From NCBI RefSeq assembly GCF_003668565.1, contig NZ_RCWJ01000005.1:62001-126000 (forward strand): a stretch of DNA of 64,000 nucleotides, given 5' to 3'. Every line of letters starts with the position of its first letter. Position 1 is the first letter of the stretch. The notes beneath the pieces were generated by a model. It did no database searches, was not told where the DNA came from, and saw nothing but the letters and a program-made list of their open reading frames with translations. Made by a program: the position numbers and the translations under genes. This document shows, piece by piece, positions 34,392 through 43,249 of this stretch. The stretch comes from Mycetocola zhadangensis (GTDB lineage: Bacteria; Actinomycetota; Actinomycetes; Actinomycetales; Microbacteriaceae).

Positions 34392-35456
34392 TTACTTGCT
34401 TCGGTCAACGATGGTGTCCGCAAAGCGGGTGAGAGCCTGTTTCACCGGGCCGTCTGGCAGCGGTGCGAGAGCCTCGACGGCTTCGCGGGCCCATTCGTGC
34501 GCTTCGGCGAGGGTGCGCGTGGTGACGTCGTGGACGCGGAGTTCAGCGATTGCCGCATCAAAGTCAGCGGATGCTGCGTCGCCGTCTGTTCCCGCGGCAT
34601 CCGTTTCGATGCGGGACACAAGCGCTGCCGCTGCCGCATCGGTTGCAGCGAGTGCGCGAAGGCGAATCAGCGGCAGGGTTGCGACGCCGGCACGGAGGTC
34701 GGTTCCCGGAACCTTGCCTGTCTCCTCGGGTTGCGGGGAGAGGTCGATCACGTCATCGATCAGCTGAAACGCGACACCGATCTTCTCGCCGTACTCGACG
34801 ACCGGCGCCTCGAACTCGTGCGGAGCACCGGAGAAGATGAGACCGGCCTGGGCGGCGAGGGCGATCAGCGACCCGGTTTTGTCTGCGAGCACCTGGATGT
34901 ACTGCTCTTCGGGATCTTCGTCGTCGCGCGGGCCGACGGTTTCGTGCAGCTGGCCGAGGACGAGTCGTTCGAAGGTGTCGGCCTGCAGTTGGGTGGCGCG
35001 TTCACCGAGGCCGGCCATGAGCTGGCTGGCGCGGGCGAAGAGCAGGTCACCGGTGAGGATCGCCACGGAGTTGCCGAAGACGGCGTGTGCACTCGGGACG
35101 CCGCGCCTGCGGTCGGCGTCGTCCATCACGTCGTCGTGGTAGAGCGACGCAAGGTGGGTGATCTCGATGGCCTGGGCTGCCTGGATGACATCTGGGGTGT
35201 TGCCGTCGCCGAGCTGAGCGGTGAGCAACAGAAGCATCGGACGAACACGTTTGCCACCGGCTTCGAGCAGGTACCGCGAGGTGGAGTCCGCGACGGAGTC
35301 GGTGAAGCTCAGTTCGACCTCGAGTGCGCTTTCGATGAGTTCGAGTCCGTCGTCGACCGCTGCGAGCACTTTTTTGCTCTTTGCTGACGCGAAGATGCGG
35401 TCGGTCTGACCCAGATGACTGGAAAGGCTCGTCGCACGCCGGATAGCACTCGAATT
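34392..35456 (-). CDS. Long-chain polyprenyl diphosphate synthase
   Basis: Isoprenoid chain elongase, 354 aa, condensing isopentenyl diphosphate to a C35-C45 chain, most probably the menaquinone side chain. Both Asp-rich motifs are present: DDVMDDADRRRG with the GKRVRPML substrate motif upstream, and FQLIDDVIDL. I use the GTG at 35456 (NSSAIRRATS); an ATG 11 codons upstream is possible. The men genes 10 kb away and NDH-2 support a respiratory-quinone role. Confidence 0.9.
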   Translation of the reverse strand, partial: NSSAIRRATSLSSHLGQTDRIFASAKSKKVLAAVDDGLELIESALEVELSFTDSVADSTSRYLLEAGGKRVRPMLLLLTAQLGDGNTPDVIQAAQAIEITHLASLYHDDVMDDADRRRGVPSAHAVFGNSVAILTGDLLFARASQLMAGLGERATQLQADTFERLVLGQLHETVGPRDDEDPEEQYIQVLADKTGSLIALAAQAGLIFSGAPHEFEAPVVEYGEKIGVAFQLIDDVIDLSPQPEETGKVPGTDLRAGVATLPLIRLRALAATDAAAAALVSRIETDAAGTDGDAASADFDAAIAELRVHDVTTRTLAEAHEWAREAVEALAPLPDGPVKQALTRFADTIVDRSK

Positions 35457-35561
35457 CACGCTCTCTAGCCTACCTGTGCCCGACGACACCGCCCCTTCTC
35501 CTCAACACCGCCGTCAGCTGGCGATGGATGGACTGCGGAAATTCGTGCTAGAACCAATATT

Positions 35562-36281
35562 GTGAAGAGCTCTCGCGCAGTCCGGCAAGCCCATCAAGAC
35601 CAGTTTGAGGATGGAGTGTGCCTGGGATCGCTCGAGTTCCAGCAGGCGCTCGACACACCATCGCTCCGGACCGGGATGTCGGTCGACACCTTTGCCCGGC
35701 TCGCCAAGGGCATCGCGCTGGTCGCGCCACTCGGCGGATTTTTCGCGCCGATCGGTGGCTCAGGGGCTGACGTCTTCTCGGGCACCGGCATGATGAGTCC
35801 GGATCTCGCGCGATCGGTCACGGTGATCTGCTTCTGGGTCGCAGCGGTCGGTCAGGTGTGGGCGCTCGTCGACTGGTGGCGACTTGGCCGGCCGAAGGAT
35901 GGCTACGGAATCGCTGCCGCGTTCCTCGCGATGACTGCAGTAGCTGGGGCGATATGGTTTCACAGTTCGCGTGCTGACCCTGCGACACTGCCGATGCTCG
36001 CCGTGCCGATCATCCTCACGGGCTTGCTGGGTGCTGTCTCTTTGGTCGCACGCCTGATCGGTTCACAAAAGTTCACCGTGCGCCAGGCCAGGCTTACGGT
36101 GCTCGGCGAACGCATGCGCTCGCTCCCCGGTCACGAGCAGCAAGCGCTTCACGCCGAGCGGCGGGAGATCCTGGACGCATTGGACAAGCGGGACCTTGTT
36201 CACGCTGGCCTTGCCGAGCGCGCCGCAGCAGCACCGCTCGGCGACTGGTGGCTCCTCGACGCGGCCAACGGCAAGCAGTAG
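35562..36281 (+). CDS. Membrane protein of unknown function
   Basis: Up to 239 aa with about four membrane segments (residues 48-165) and a cytoplasmic C-terminal helical region rich in Arg, His and Glu (LPGHEQQALHAERREILDAL). The start is uncertain. GTG at 35562 has no ribosome-binding site, GTG at 35616 follows GAGG at a good distance, and ATG at 35676 would still keep all helices. Family not recognised. Divergent from the prenyl synthase gene. Confidence 0.65.
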   Translation: MKSSRAVRQAHQDQFEDGVCLGSLEFQQALDTPSLRTGMSVDTFARLAKGIALVAPLGGFFAPIGGSGADVFSGTGMMSPDLARSVTVICFWVAAVGQVWALVDWWRLGRPKDGYGIAAAFLAMTAVAGAIWFHSSRADPATLPMLAVPIILTGLLGAVSLVARLIGSQKFTVRQARLTVLGERMRSLPGHEQQALHAERREILDALDKRDLVHAGLAERAAAAPLGDWWLLDAANGKQ

Positions 36282-36322
36282 TTTCCGGCGGATGATGCCG
36301 CGCGGCCTGCCCGAAGTCGGCG

Positions 36323-37543
36323 CTATTTCTCCTCGACGCCCCAGGGGGAACCGTATCCGCGCGGCGAATCGGCGGCGAGGAGATCGAGGAACGGGCGAGC
36401 GTCGAATGCCTCAGGTCCGAGCACTCCTGTGCCGCTCCAGACACCGGTCGCCAACAGCTCGAGGGCCACGACGGGGTTGATGGCTGTCTGCCAGACGACG
36501 GCCTGGGATCCGTACTCCGCCATCGTCTGCTCGTTGTCGACCACGTGATACAGGTAGGTGGAGCGAGGTTTGCCGTTCTTGCCTGTGCCGCGCACCCAGA
36601 CGCCGGCGCAGGTCTTGCCTCGCATCCGATCGCCGAGTGTTGCCGGGTCGGGAAGGCTCGCGGCGACCACGTCGCGCGGTGATACCTGCATCCCTTTCAC
36701 CGTGACGGGATCCGTTCTGTCGAGGCCGATCTTGTGCAGCACCTGAAGCACCTGGATGAATTCGTCGCCGAGCCCGTACTTGAATGTGACCCGCTTCGCC
36801 TTCGTCCAGCGCGGCATGAGGAGCACTTCCTCGTGTTCGACGTTCACGCACTCGACCGGACCTATGCCTTCGGGAAAATCAAACACTTCGGGTTCGCTGA
36901 ACGGCGGTGTCGTAAACCAGCCGCGGTCCTTTTCGAAGATCACCGGTGGGTTCAGGCATTCCTCGATCGTGGTCCAGATCGAGAACGACGGAGCAAAGTC
37001 GTAGCCGTCGACGACGAGGTTCGCACCGTCGCGGACACCGAGTTCGTCGATCTCACTGAACAGTTCGTCCTCGGCGTATCGCGCGAAGACGTCGGACAGG
37101 CCGGGCTCAACGCCGATGCCGACCAACGCGAGCCGACCGGCATCCGTCCATTTATCCGCCTGCGCGAATTGCTCATCACCGAGCTTCACTCCCGGCAGTT
37201 CGTGGGGCTTTTCGGGATGCGGGTGCGAGAGGCTCATTGCCATGTCGAGGTAGACGGCACCGCCGGCGAATGCGCCGTCGAAGATCGGCATTACGAAGCG
37301 CGGGTCGACGGCGTTGAGAATGTGGGTGATGTTGTGCTCACGGATGAGGGCGGCGACCTCGGCGGCACTCGACGCGTCAACCTGTGCCGCGGTGAGCCGC
37401 GCGTCAGCCAGTTCAGCGGCGAGCGCTTCTGGCCGCGCGGGGTCGTAATCGGCGATCACCAGCGCCTCGAAGAAGTCGCGGCGAACGAGGATGCGAGCGG
37501 CGGCCGAGCCGACCCCTCCCGTGCCGATGATCAGGATGCGCAT
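36323..37543 (-). CDS. Saccharopine dehydrogenase family protein
   Basis: NAD(P)-dependent oxidoreductase, 406 aa, starting MRILIIGTGGVGSAAARIL with a Rossmann fold, then a C-terminal domain of the LYS9/carboxynorspermidine-dehydrogenase type (GVEPGLSDVFARYAEDELF). Length fits carboxynorspermidine or saccharopine reductases. It could join or split an amino acid and an aldehyde, as in polyamine or lysine metabolism. The ATG at 37543 has GAAAGG upstream. It follows an APC permease gene by 40 bases; together they look like an uptake-plus-catabolism pair for an amino compound. Confidence 0.85.
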   Translation of the reverse strand: MRILIIGTGGVGSAAARILVRRDFFEALVIADYDPARPEALAAELADARLTAAQVDASSAAEVAALIREHNITHILNAVDPRFVMPIFDGAFAGGAVYLDMAMSLSHPHPEKPHELPGVKLGDEQFAQADKWTDAGRLALVGIGVEPGLSDVFARYAEDELFSEIDELGVRDGANLVVDGYDFAPSFSIWTTIEECLNPPVIFEKDRGWFTTPPFSEPEVFDFPEGIGPVECVNVEHEEVLLMPRWTKAKRVTFKYGLGDEFIQVLQVLHKIGLDRTDPVTVKGMQVSPRDVVAASLPDPATLGDRMRGKTCAGVWVRGTGKNGKPRSTYLYHVVDNEQTMAEYGSQAVVWQTAINPVVALELLATGVWSGTGVLGPEAFDARPFLDLLAADSPRGYGSPWGVEEK

Positions 37544-37583
37544 GCGATTGCCTTTCGAAAGAGGAGCGGGACAGGCGAACGGG

Positions 37584-39143
37584 TCATGCCAGGCCGCCGT
37601 CGACCGAACGGCCATACACCTCGGGGCTGTCCGGCACGAGTACCTCGGTGTCGCGGTTGAGGCTTTCACCGCGGAAGAAGGGCTTCGATCGCGGGAACGC
37701 CCACCAGACCAGCATCAGGACCACGCCGATGGCGAGCGCTCCAACACCGATCACAAACGTGCCGCCGATGCCCCAAATGATCGTGTAACCGTAGTCGACG
37801 TCGTACATGTCGATGCAGGACTGGATGAAGGCGTAGCCGAGCATGAGCGCACCGAGGAGCGGAAACAGGCCCTTGAAGAAGAAGTTTCGAGCCGAGGTGA
37901 ACAACTCACGGCGGAAGTACCAGACGCAGGCGAAGCCGGTGATGCCGTAGTAGAACGCGATCGCGAGACCGAGGGAGAGGATCGAGTCGGCCAGGATGTT
38001 CTCGGAGATGAACGTCATGCCCACGTAGTAGACGATGGCGACAATGCCCATCACCAGGGTGGAGAACGACGGTGTCTGGTATTTCGGGTGCACCGTGGCG
38101 AACCGTTTCGGCAACGCCCGATACGCGGCCATGGACAGCGTGCCCCTTGCTGTCGGGAGGATGGTGGTCTGGGTCGATGACACGGCCGAAACGAGAACGG
38201 CAACCACGAGGATCCATGCCCAGGGACCGAGAATGAGGTCCTTGAGCGCCAGGAACACGTCATTCGCGTTGTCTTCGTTCGCGAGCCCGGTGCCGCCAGT
38301 GCCGAGACCGGCGTACGACATCGCGGCGACCGTGACGGTGACGTATGTGACGAGGAGGATGACCGTGGTGACGAGCGCCGCCCTCCCGGGAATGCGTTTC
38401 GGGTCCTTGGTCTCTTCGTTGAGAGCCAGGCAGGTGTCCCAGCCCCAGTAGATGAACAAGGCGAGCAGGACAGCCTCGATGAATCCGGAGTAATCGGTAA
38501 AACCCAACGGATTGAACCAGTCCAGGCTGACGGGTGTCGGATTCGGTGCGTCGCCGGTGCCGACCTTGATGAACGCGACGATCGCGAACAGTGCAAGGGC
38601 GAAGTACTGCACGGCGAGGAGCACGTTCTGCACCCGCGCTCCCAGCTCGATTCCGCGGTAGCTCACCCAGGTCATGAGAGCGATGAACACGACACCCGTT
38701 CCTGTGACGAGCGGCACGTTCGAGGCCAGGGACCCGTCACCGACCAGCAGCCAGAGGTATTGCCCGCCGACCTGGGCCAGGTTTGCCAAAACGACCATTC
38801 CGGCGACGGCCACTCCCCATCCGGCCATCCACCCGACGTACGCCCGGAACGCCTTGGTTCCCCAGGTGAACGCCGTGCCGCAGTCGGGGACGGCCCTGTT
38901 CAGTTCCCGATATGCGAACGCGATGAAAAGCATGGGGATGAAGGCGACGATGAAAGCGATGGGCGCCTGCGCGCCTACTGCGAGCACCACAAATCCGAGG
39001 GTCGCAACGAGCGAGTACACGGGCGCCGTTGATGCGAGCCCGATCACGACGGACCCCCACAGGCCGAGAGTGCCTGCCGCGAGCCCCTTTCCCTCGCTGC
39101 CAGGGGCTGTCGGGCGCGAGGGACCCGTCGACTGCGTTGTCAT
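37584..39143 (-). CDS. APC-family amino acid permease
   Basis: Transporter of 519 aa with about 12 helices, clearly paralogous to the one at 21337: similar TM1 (GSVVIGLASTAPVYSLVATLG), YWGWDTCLALNEETKDP in the middle, and the C-terminal KPFFRGESL matching RRPAFFRGETL. Substrate is likely an amino acid or polyamine handled by the downstream saccharopine-dehydrogenase-like enzyme. First gene of a two-gene operon, divergent from the MmyB-like regulator. Confidence 0.9.
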   Translation of the reverse strand: MTTQSTGPSRPTAPGSEGKGLAAGTLGLWGSVVIGLASTAPVYSLVATLGFVVLAVGAQAPIAFIVAFIPMLFIAFAYRELNRAVPDCGTAFTWGTKAFRAYVGWMAGWGVAVAGMVVLANLAQVGGQYLWLLVGDGSLASNVPLVTGTGVVFIALMTWVSYRGIELGARVQNVLLAVQYFALALFAIVAFIKVGTGDAPNPTPVSLDWFNPLGFTDYSGFIEAVLLALFIYWGWDTCLALNEETKDPKRIPGRAALVTTVILLVTYVTVTVAAMSYAGLGTGGTGLANEDNANDVFLALKDLILGPWAWILVVAVLVSAVSSTQTTILPTARGTLSMAAYRALPKRFATVHPKYQTPSFSTLVMGIVAIVYYVGMTFISENILADSILSLGLAIAFYYGITGFACVWYFRRELFTSARNFFFKGLFPLLGALMLGYAFIQSCIDMYDVDYGYTIIWGIGGTFVIGVGALAIGVVLMLVWWAFPRSKPFFRGESLNRDTEVLVPDSPEVYGRSVDGGLA

Positions 39144-39285
39144 GAGCGAAAGCTACTGCCGCGCAGTTTCCGAGTCAATGCCCGAGAGCGGGGGCGGGTG
39201 CAGGGGAAAGGTGAGAGAACGGATGCCACGTGGCAGGTAGCGCCAGTGCCTCCCGGGCCGAGCGCAAGAGGCTTAACCTGAGGTC

Positions 39286-40167
39286 ATGGCAGACACCCGT
39301 GCAGAGATCCGTGAGTTTTTGAGTTCTCGCCGTGCCCGCATTGCGCCGGAAGATACCGGCCTCACTGCGTTCGGCGGCAACCGTCGTGTCCCCGGCCTCC
39401 GCCGTGAGGAGGTTGCTCTGCTGACGGGGGTTTCCGTCGACTACTACGTGCGACTCGAACGCGGCAACCTCGCCGGAGCCTCCGAAAGTGTTCTCGATGC
39501 GCTCGCGCGCACCCTTCGGCTTGACGACGCCGAACGCGAGTACCTCTTTGATCTGGCGCGCGCTTCAGCACCCACCCTGCACAAGAAGAAGCGGGCATCG
39601 ACGACAGTGCGTCCCGCTGTGCAGCAGGTTCTCGACGCTCTCGCGGATGCCCCTGCCTGGGTTCGCAACGGTCGTCACGACATCCTCGCGGCGAACCGGA
39701 TGGGGCGAGCACTCTATGCACCGGTTTTCGATGACCCCCGCCGACCGGTCAACACCACGCGGTTCACCTATCTCAATCCGGCCGCTCGTGAATTCTGGCG
39801 GGACTACGACCGCATCGCCAACGACGCCGCGGCCATGTTGCGTCTCGAAGCCGGCCGCAACCCGCACGACCCCGATCTGATCAACCTGGTCGGTGAGCTC
39901 TCAACCCAGAGCGAACTGTTCCGTGAACGATGGGCGTCACGCGACGTCATGCACCATCGCAGTGGAGTGAAGCGACTGCACCACCCGGTTGTCGGTGACC
40001 TCGACCTCAACTTCGAATCGATGGAACTTCCAAGTGAACCGGGGCTCGTGATGAATGTGTACACGGCACCGGCCGGTTCTCCCACCGCCGACGCCCTGCG
40101 GGTTCTCGCCTCATGGGTCGCTTCGCAGGAAAGCTCGGTCGCGGAACAGGAACCACGACCGAGCTGA
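39286..40167 (+). CDS. Helix-turn-helix regulator with MmyB-like ligand domain
   Basis: A 293-aa regulator. An N-terminal XRE-type helix-turn-helix (RRVPGLRREEVALLTGVSVDYYVRLERG, residues about 33-60) is followed by the MmyB-like domain (about 105-270) with WVRNGRHDILAANRMGRALY and the C-terminal GDLDLNFESMELPSEPGL, known to bind fatty-acid-like or other ligands. Divergent from the APC/saccharopine-dehydrogenase operon, which it may control, although such regulators often govern neighbouring oxidoreductases. Confidence 0.9.
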   Translation: MADTRAEIREFLSSRRARIAPEDTGLTAFGGNRRVPGLRREEVALLTGVSVDYYVRLERGNLAGASESVLDALARTLRLDDAEREYLFDLARASAPTLHKKKRASTTVRPAVQQVLDALADAPAWVRNGRHDILAANRMGRALYAPVFDDPRRPVNTTRFTYLNPAAREFWRDYDRIANDAAAMLRLEAGRNPHDPDLINLVGELSTQSELFRERWASRDVMHHRSGVKRLHHPVVGDLDLNFESMELPSEPGLVMNVYTAPAGSPTADALRVLASWVASQESSVAEQEPRPS

Positions 40168-40204
40168 CTTGGCCCGGGACGAGCCCGGGCGTGGAACAAA
40201 CGCC

Positions 40205-40615
40205 CTAGCTTGGCGGGTATTCCTCGCTGGTGAGTTTGTCACCCCAGGTCGTTTCTGGCTCGTCGCTTTCCGGTGCTGGAGCCTCCCACATCGCCAGGTG
40301 ACACATGAAGTTGTCCGCGGTTGCACCGTGCCAGTGCCACTCGCCAGCCGGCGTGTAAACGGTGTCTCCCGGGTGAAGCTCAATCAGTTCCTCGCCGCGA
40401 GACTGCACGTACCCGAGGCCTTCCGTCACGTGAAGCGTCTGCCCGACGGCGTGTCTGTGCCACGCTGTGTGCGCACCCGGCGTGAACCGGACGAGGTTCA
40501 GGCGTAACCGGGACGGCTCCTCGCCGCGGTAGTAGGCGTTGAAGTAGACGTCCCCGGTGAACCACTCGGCTGGGCCCTTCACGGTTGGCGCTGTTGGCTG
40601 CTTCTTAGTACTCAT
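40205..40615 (-). CDS. Cupin-domain protein
   Basis: Single-domain cupin, 136 aa. Metal-binding motif 1 is GAHTAWHRHAVGQTLHVTEGLG and motif 2 is PGDTVYTPAGEWHWHGA, with the expected His and Glu ligands. It resembles (R)-mandelonitrile-lyase/quercetinase-like small cupins often found with alcohol dehydrogenases and aldo/keto reductases, as here. GAGGAGTGACTT precedes the ATG. Enzymatic role unknown. Confidence 0.88.
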   Translation of the reverse strand: MSTKKQPTAPTVKGPAEWFTGDVYFNAYYRGEEPSRLRLNLVRFTPGAHTAWHRHAVGQTLHVTEGLGYVQSRGEELIELHPGDTVYTPAGEWHWHGATADNFMCHLAMWEAPAPESDEPETTWGDKLTSEEYPPS

Positions 40616-40770
40616 AAGTCACTCCTCGATGAAAATGTCGTGTGCATTGTGGGGCGCAGACATAGCTCTGAGGCCAGCCCGTGTAGGCGATGGCGCCTGT
40701 CCCTGCGCGGCAGTTTGGTCTTCTGTCATATCTTGTGCTCCTCTTTTGTTCCGGCTCTGAGAACGGGCCC

Positions 40771-41811
40771 TCAGAATGCGATCATGACCTTCAACGCTTC
40801 GCGGGCATCCATCGCCGCGTACGCGGCTGGTACGTCATCGATCGTCACTGTGCGGTCGAAGACTCTTCCCGGGGCGATTTCGCCGTTCAGAACCTGCCGA
40901 ATTGCTTGTTCCAGGTAGGCGCGGACGGGCGCTGGGCCTCCGGTGAGTGTCGCGTTTTTACCGAACAGCGAACCGAACCCGACCGGGGCTTTCTCATACT
41001 GCGGAACGCCGACGCGCGAGATCACTCCGCCGGGACGAACGATGCCGAACGCCTGTTCGTAGGCTGGCATCAGGCCGACAGCTTCCAAAACTATGTGCGT
41101 TCCCTCTCCGCCGGTAAGCTCCATCACCTTGGCGATACCCTCCTCGCCCCGCTCGGCGACGACGTCTGTTGCGCCGAAATCGACGCCCAGATCGGTGCGA
41201 GCCCGGTGTCGGCCCATGAGGATGATGCGCTCGGCGCCGAGCCGCTTCGACGCGAGCACCGCAGAAAGCCCAACAGCGCCGTCACCGATCACGGTGACGG
41301 TCTTGCCAGTTTCGACTCGGCCCATGTGGGCTGCGTGATATCCGGTCAGGTACACATCCGACAGGGCGAGCAGGGAAGGCAACAACTCGCTGGCCTCGTC
41401 TACACCCGGGACGACGACGAGGCTGCCGTCCGCCTGCGGGATCCGAGCCATCTCAGCCTGCAAACCACCGAACTCGGTGTTGCCATACCAGCCTCCGTGA
41501 ACGCACGACGTCTGGAATCCTTCGAGGCAGAACGCACAGGTGTTGTCCGAGAATGCGAACGGCGCAACAACGAAGTCGCCCTTCTTCACCGATGAGACGG
41601 CCGCCCCGGTCTCCTCCACGACACCGATGAGCTCGTGTCCCATCGGGTTGCCACCCTCGGAATACGGCATCGAATGATACGGGTGGAGGTCGCTGCCGCA
41701 GACGCACGCGCGCACAACCCGCACGATGGCATCCGTCGGTTCTTTGAGAATCGGATCGGCAACGGTCTTCACGCGGACGTCGCCCGCGCCATACATGTAC
41801 GTGGCTTTCAT
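40771..41811 (-). CDS. Zinc-dependent alcohol dehydrogenase
   Basis: Medium-chain dehydrogenase/reductase, 346 aa. Catalytic zinc motif GHELIGVVEETGAAVSSVKKGD, structural-zinc cysteines in AFCLEGFQTSC (fewer than the usual four can be matched), and cofactor fold TVTVIGDGAVGLSAVLASKRLGAERI. The start MKATYMYGAGDVRV has AAGGA upstream; the frame's earlier start adds ten residues. Upstream of the cupin gene on the same strand, and probably in one unit with it (154-bp gap). Confidence 0.9.
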   Translation of the reverse strand: MKATYMYGAGDVRVKTVADPILKEPTDAIVRVVRACVCGSDLHPYHSMPYSEGGNPMGHELIGVVEETGAAVSSVKKGDFVVAPFAFSDNTCAFCLEGFQTSCVHGGWYGNTEFGGLQAEMARIPQADGSLVVVPGVDEASELLPSLLALSDVYLTGYHAAHMGRVETGKTVTVIGDGAVGLSAVLASKRLGAERIILMGRHRARTDLGVDFGATDVVAERGEEGIAKVMELTGGEGTHIVLEAVGLMPAYEQAFGIVRPGGVISRVGVPQYEKAPVGFGSLFGKNATLTGGPAPVRAYLEQAIRQVLNGEIAPGRVFDRTVTIDDVPAAYAAMDAREALKVMIAF

Positions 41812-41957
41812 GAAATCCTTCGAGTCGATGAGCAACCGCAATGGCGGCGTTCAACCATCACATCGTCTTAATGCTGCGCGTGGGAGTGCCCATCGAGACA
41901 GGTACCACCAGTGCCTCCCGGCACGCCCGATTGCGGCGTAACGTCCGTGATCCGTCC

Positions 41958-42145
41958 GTCACCTCGGCCATCATCGGGCCCGAACCATGAAGCAACTCCA
42001 GTCGCAGCTCCCGCAGCCGACACAGTTCTCAGCGACGAGCTGCTCGATTGCATCGATGAGATCGTCGCGTCTGGAACAACGATCAACCCCGATGACAACA
42101 GCTACGGCGCAACCGAACCCCGAACCCCGAACGCACGACAACGCG
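41958..42145 (+). pseudogene. Aldo/keto reductase C-terminal remnant
   Basis: Within the 430-bp gap, three frame-shifted pieces read as the C-terminal end of an aldo/keto reductase. VTSAIIGP near 41958 is followed, in a second frame, by MKQLQSQL near 41988 and, in a third, by AADTVLSDELLDCIDEIV and GTTINPDDNSYG up to about 42145. The rest of the gene is absent. It is probably a relic of a reductase once grouped with the cupin and alcohol dehydrogenase. The remainder of the gap (41812-41957, 42146-42245) holds nothing I recognise. Confidence 0.75.
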
Positions 42146-42245
42146 AGGTCCCGGCATCCCGAAGGTCTAGACGGATGCCACGTGGCACGCCACTATTGGA
42201 CCGTTCAGGTGTCGACACGGGCGAGACACCGGAAGCGGAGTGATC

Positions 42246-42677
42246 ATGTTTCTGAGAGGTATTGCCACCGTCAGTTTCTTCGCTGACGATATTGACGCGG
42301 CGCGCGCCTGGTACACCGAGCTGCTCGGAATCGCGCCCTATTTCGTTCGCCCCGAAACCGGCCCTGCCGCATATATCGAGTACAGGCTCGGCGACTTTGA
42401 ACACGAACTCGGCATCATCGACCGGCGATACTCGCCGCATCCAACGGCGACCGAACCTGGTGGCGCTGTCGTGTTTTGGCACGTGAACGATGTGGAGCAG
42501 GCGCTGGAGCGACTGCTCACTCTTGGAGCGGCAGAACACGAACCGATAACCAAGCGGGAAGCGGGCTTTGTGACGGCATCCGTTGTCGACCCTTTCGGCA
42601 ACATCCTGGGCATCATGTTCAATCCGCACTACCTCGAGATCCTCGAGTTCCGTACCGGCGGGATGCTGGGCGAGTAA
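42246..42677 (+). CDS. VOC/glyoxalase-fold protein
   Basis: Vicinal-oxygen-chelate protein, 143 aa, from the glyoxalase/bleomycin-resistance superfamily. The first beta-alpha module is FLRGIATVSFFADDIDAARAWYTELLGI; metal-ligand-like residues lie in YRLGDFEHELGII and DPFGNILGIMFNP. I use the ATG at 42246, with GCGGAG five bases upstream. Its TAA overlaps the ATG of the next gene (TAATG). Substrate unknown. Confidence 0.88.
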   Translation: MFLRGIATVSFFADDIDAARAWYTELLGIAPYFVRPETGPAAYIEYRLGDFEHELGIIDRRYSPHPTATEPGGAVVFWHVNDVEQALERLLTLGAAEHEPITKREAGFVTASVVDPFGNILGIMFNPHYLEILEFRTGGMLGE

Positions 42678-43249
42678 TGGCGGTCGAGCAGGAAACGCTG
42701 CGTTTTGACGGCCCGGACGAGTTCCGCGCCTGGGTCGAGGAGAACCAGGACACATCGCCCGGCATTTGGCTGGTTCTCGCGAAAAAGGGATCAGGCCAGA
42801 CGACGGTGACCTACGCCGAGGCGCTTGACGTCGCCCTCGCGTATGGCTGGATAGACGGTCAGGCGCGCCGGGTCGACGATGAAACCTATGTGCAGCGCTT
42901 CACACCGCGGCGGCCGCGGAGTCCCTGGTCGATGCGCAACGTGCGAACAGTCGAGGCCATGATCGCCGAGGGGAGGATGACACCGCGCGGCCTGGCCGAG
43001 GTCGAGCGTGCCCGCGCCGATGGCCGCTGGGAGCGGGCATACGAGGGGCCCAAAACGGCCGAACCACACCCCGACTTCCTCGCTGAGCTGGAAAAGAACC
43101 CCGAGGCGGCCGCATTCTTCGCGACGCTCAACAGCCAGAACCGCTTCGCCATCTATTACCGGATCCAGGAGGCCAAACGACCGGAGACACGTGCTCGACG
43201 GATCGAGACCTTCGTCGAGAAACTCGCTCAGGGAGAGAAGTTTTATTGA
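42677..43249 (+). CDS. YdeI/OmpD-associated family protein
   Basis: Cytoplasmic protein of 190 aa with two parts: an N-terminal YdeI-like domain (LRFDGPDEFRAWVEENQDTS, then YAEALDVALAYGWIDGQAR) and the C-terminal OmpD-associated region (PHPDFLAELEKNPEAAAFF, ending with an Arg-rich RRIETFVEKLAQGEKFY). The family is widespread but of uncertain function. It is tightly coupled to the VOC gene before it and to the methyltransferase gene after it, which begins within its stop codon. Confidence 0.9.
   Translation: MAVEQETLRFDGPDEFRAWVEENQDTSPGIWLVLAKKGSGQTTVTYAEALDVALAYGWIDGQARRVDDETYVQRFTPRRPRSPWSMRNVRTVEAMIAEGRMTPRGLAEVERARADGRWERAYEGPKTAEPHPDFLAELEKNPEAAAFFATLNSQNRFAIYYRIQEAKRPETRARRIETFVEKLAQGEKFY

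Noticed and set aside
33882-35387. 501-codon plus-strand open frame
   Set aside because: Antisense to fprA and the polyprenyl synthase, both strongly supported.
41911-42243. 110-codon plus-strand frame as a gene
   Set aside because: Only the middle is protein-like and it is a frame-shifted aldo/keto reductase tail.
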